From: Fimbriiglobus ruber
GTDB lineage: Bacteria; Planctomycetota; Planctomycetia; Gemmatales; Gemmataceae
Direction of reading: 5' to 3'
DNA: 64,000 nucleotides
NCBI RefSeq assembly: GCF_002197845.1
Contig: NZ_NIDE01000019.1
Span: 248,001 to 312,000, forward strand
Shown here: piece after piece, positions 63,181 to 64,000 of the stretch
How positions within the stretch are numbered: position 1 is the stretch's first letter
Layout: the number at the start of each line of letters is the position of its first letter
Position numbers and translations under genes: made by a program
The notes under the pieces: model-generated
What the model was told of the DNA's origin: nothing
The model's database searches: none
Seen by the model: the letters and a program-made list of their open reading frames with translations, nothing else

Positions 63181-63564
63181 CTACCTGATGAGAATGATTT
63201 CTAAATCGAGCCCCGCTTGCGTCCAGCTGCGATCGCCCGTGAGTACCGGGAGCTGCCGAGATAGCCCCAAGGCGAGGCAGGAGCGATCTGTGAAGCTCAG
63301 TCCGAGTGATTTGACTTTCGGCCGCAGCGATGCGGCGATAGCTGCGAGTTCCGCATCGTGCGGTACGATCGACAGTTCAAGGCGGCCGATCTCCGCAATT
63401 GTTTCCGTCAACGGTTTCCCCAGGTCGATCGTGCAGGTAAGCACTTCGGAATAATTCACCGCCGAAATGAGCCCGGCGCGCAAATGGGAACTCACGAATT
63501 CGCAGCCTTTTTCCATCAACAGGAAGGCCAGAAGGCTGGAAGCGTCCAAAACGATACTACGCAT
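63181..63564 (-). CDS. PIN-domain toxin (VapC-like)
   Basis: Start MRSIVLDASSLLAFLL at 63564 (a start at 63579 would add five residues). Acidic ligands are in IVLDASS, VNYSEVL, and GLSFTDRSCLALGLS plus LTGDRSW, giving a complete PIN nuclease of about 127 residues. The start overlaps the antitoxin by 8 bases and the stop precedes the integrase start by four, so it is co-transcribed with both. Confidence 0.88.
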   Translation of the reverse strand: MRSIVLDASSLLAFLLMEKGCEFVSSHLRAGLISAVNYSEVLTCTIDLGKPLTETIAEIGRLELSIVPHDAELAAIAASLRPKVKSLGLSFTDRSCLALGLSRQLPVLTGDRSWTQAGLDLEIILIR

Positions 63565-63859
63565 CCGAATCGGTGCCATGCCGGGCTCTCAAAGCGGTAA
63601 TTTCCGCTTCCTCGCGGAACGCTTCGGCTCGGCGTTCCGCGATTAATTCGTCCACTTCGCTTCGTCCGGGAACGTGGTAGGGCGCGAAAGCGGCCTGGAC
63701 TTCTTTAATGACATGGGCGTAACCGGATATTCTCAGGGCGTTGCCGTCTTGTTCGAGAACAACGGTGTCGCCAGGATGTAAACCGAGCTGCTTGCGGAGC
63801 GGGGCCGGAATGATTACCCTACCGTCATCGGCGATGCGGGCATGAAAGGATTTCGTCAT
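63557..63859 (-). CDS. AbrB/MazE-type antitoxin
   Basis: The start at 63859 gives MTKSFHARIADDGRVIIPAP, a swapped-hairpin AbrB DNA-binding domain (VIIPAPLRKQLGLHPGDTVV), followed by a charged C-terminal helix. It should bind its promoter at 63890-63919 and neutralise the PIN toxin, whose gene overlaps its 3' end by eight bases. An upstream in-frame ATG (63919) would add non-conserved residues across the promoter. Confidence 0.88.
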   Translation of the reverse strand: MTKSFHARIADDGRVIIPAPLRKQLGLHPGDTVVLEQDGNALRISGYAHVIKEVQAAFAPYHVPGRSEVDELIAERRAEAFREEAEITALRARHGTDSDA

Positions 63860-63889
63860 TTGGCAAACCAGGACTTTGTTACGGATTTT

Positions 63890-63919
63890 ATAATGACACA
63901 GTTTTGAATAGTCTGTCAA
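63890..63919 (-). promoter_or_regulatory. Promoter of the antitoxin-toxin-integrase operon
   Basis: On the minus strand TTGACA (63919-63914) and CATTAT (63895-63890) are separated by 18 bases, with about 30 bases to the antitoxin ATG. It probably drives antitoxin, toxin, integrase and the ParD-like gene together. Confidence 0.65.
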
Positions 63920-64000
63920 ATGGGTTGTTTTGGGGGATTTGGATTTTCTGACGGGTTTTGAGGAAGTGTCTGAAAGGAATCGCTCGGCGGATGCGTGGCG

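Larger units (their letters stand above)
36893..63919. mobile_element. Putative integrated mobilizable plasmid / genomic island
   Basis: From just beyond tRNA-Val to at least the right side of the window, the content is plasmid-like: iteron origin, ParA and Rep, MobF relaxase, tyrosine recombinase, three TA-type modules and several conflict-type gene clusters, with lower and more variable GC (by eye) than the left 37 kb. The left boundary at the tRNA is an inference, because no direct repeat of the tRNA 3' end was found inside the window; the right boundary may lie outside it. Two or more successive insertions are also possible. Confidence 0.55.

Overview
The window looks like the chromosome of a Gemmata/Fimbriiglobus-type planctomycete (inference). 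The left 37 kb is GC-rich. It carries gene types characteristic of that group: a large PVC-type heme c (CxxCH) protein with a dehydrogenase-like beta-propeller and HEAT-like part, a PQQ-type beta-propeller, an exported SGNH hydrolase, a glycine-zipper lipoprotein, a PEGA-like lipoprotein and a large zinc-finger-less anti-sigma/FecR-like protein.

Layout 1-32.9 kb (core): a partial gene; an ArsR regulator; an FmdB-type zinc ribbon translationally coupled to an inactive-looking rhomboid; a DHH phosphoesterase; a lipoprotein; a PP2C phosphatase; an anti-sigma-like protein; an alpha/beta hydrolase; RidA; an enolase-superfamily protein with degraded metal ligands next to an RNase Z-like hydrolase; two adjacent secreted proteins sharing a repeat domain; PQQ, SGNH and CxxCH secreted proteins with a MITE-like repeat between them; a frameshifted IS4-type transposase; a membrane-fusion protein paired with an RND protein that has lost all its membrane helices; a response regulator with a cytoplasmic subtilase; an OPA-type transporter overlapping a zinc alcohol dehydrogenase; and a transglutaminase-like protein.

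32.9-36.9 kb: an ISAs1 element with intact 12-bp ends is split by a 2.5 kb serine-recombinase element. The insertion is framed by an 8-bp direct repeat (atcgagaa), and removing the insert restores the ISAs1 reading frame across the junction. Immediately downstream are a promoter, tRNA-Val(GAC) and a strong terminator.

37-64 kb (accessory island, lower and more variable GC by eye): this looks like an integrated mobilizable plasmid. It has a four-iteron origin with AT-rich DNA and DnaA-box-like sites, a ParA/small protein/Rep operon with centromere-like repeats, a MobF relaxase with a candidate oriT, a tyrosine recombinase and several toxin-antitoxin genes. Its cargo includes (i) a compact four-gene ABC-three-component-type conflict operon with a trypsin-like effector and a Trypco1-like protein, (ii) a metacaspase followed by a PIN-domain protein, (iii) thiaminase I divergent from TenA, and (iv) a STAND NTPase with a nuclease-like N-terminus and TPR-like C-terminus. 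Broken genes (JmjC/cupin, PAPS-reductase-like, ParE) mark it as a site of repeated transfer and decay.

The most notable items are the trypsin-armed ABC-3C operon, the metacaspase-PIN pair, the nuclease-STAND protein, the membrane-helix-free RND protein, thiaminase I on a mobile island, and the nested ISAs1/serine-recombinase insertion. No CRISPR array or rRNA was seen.
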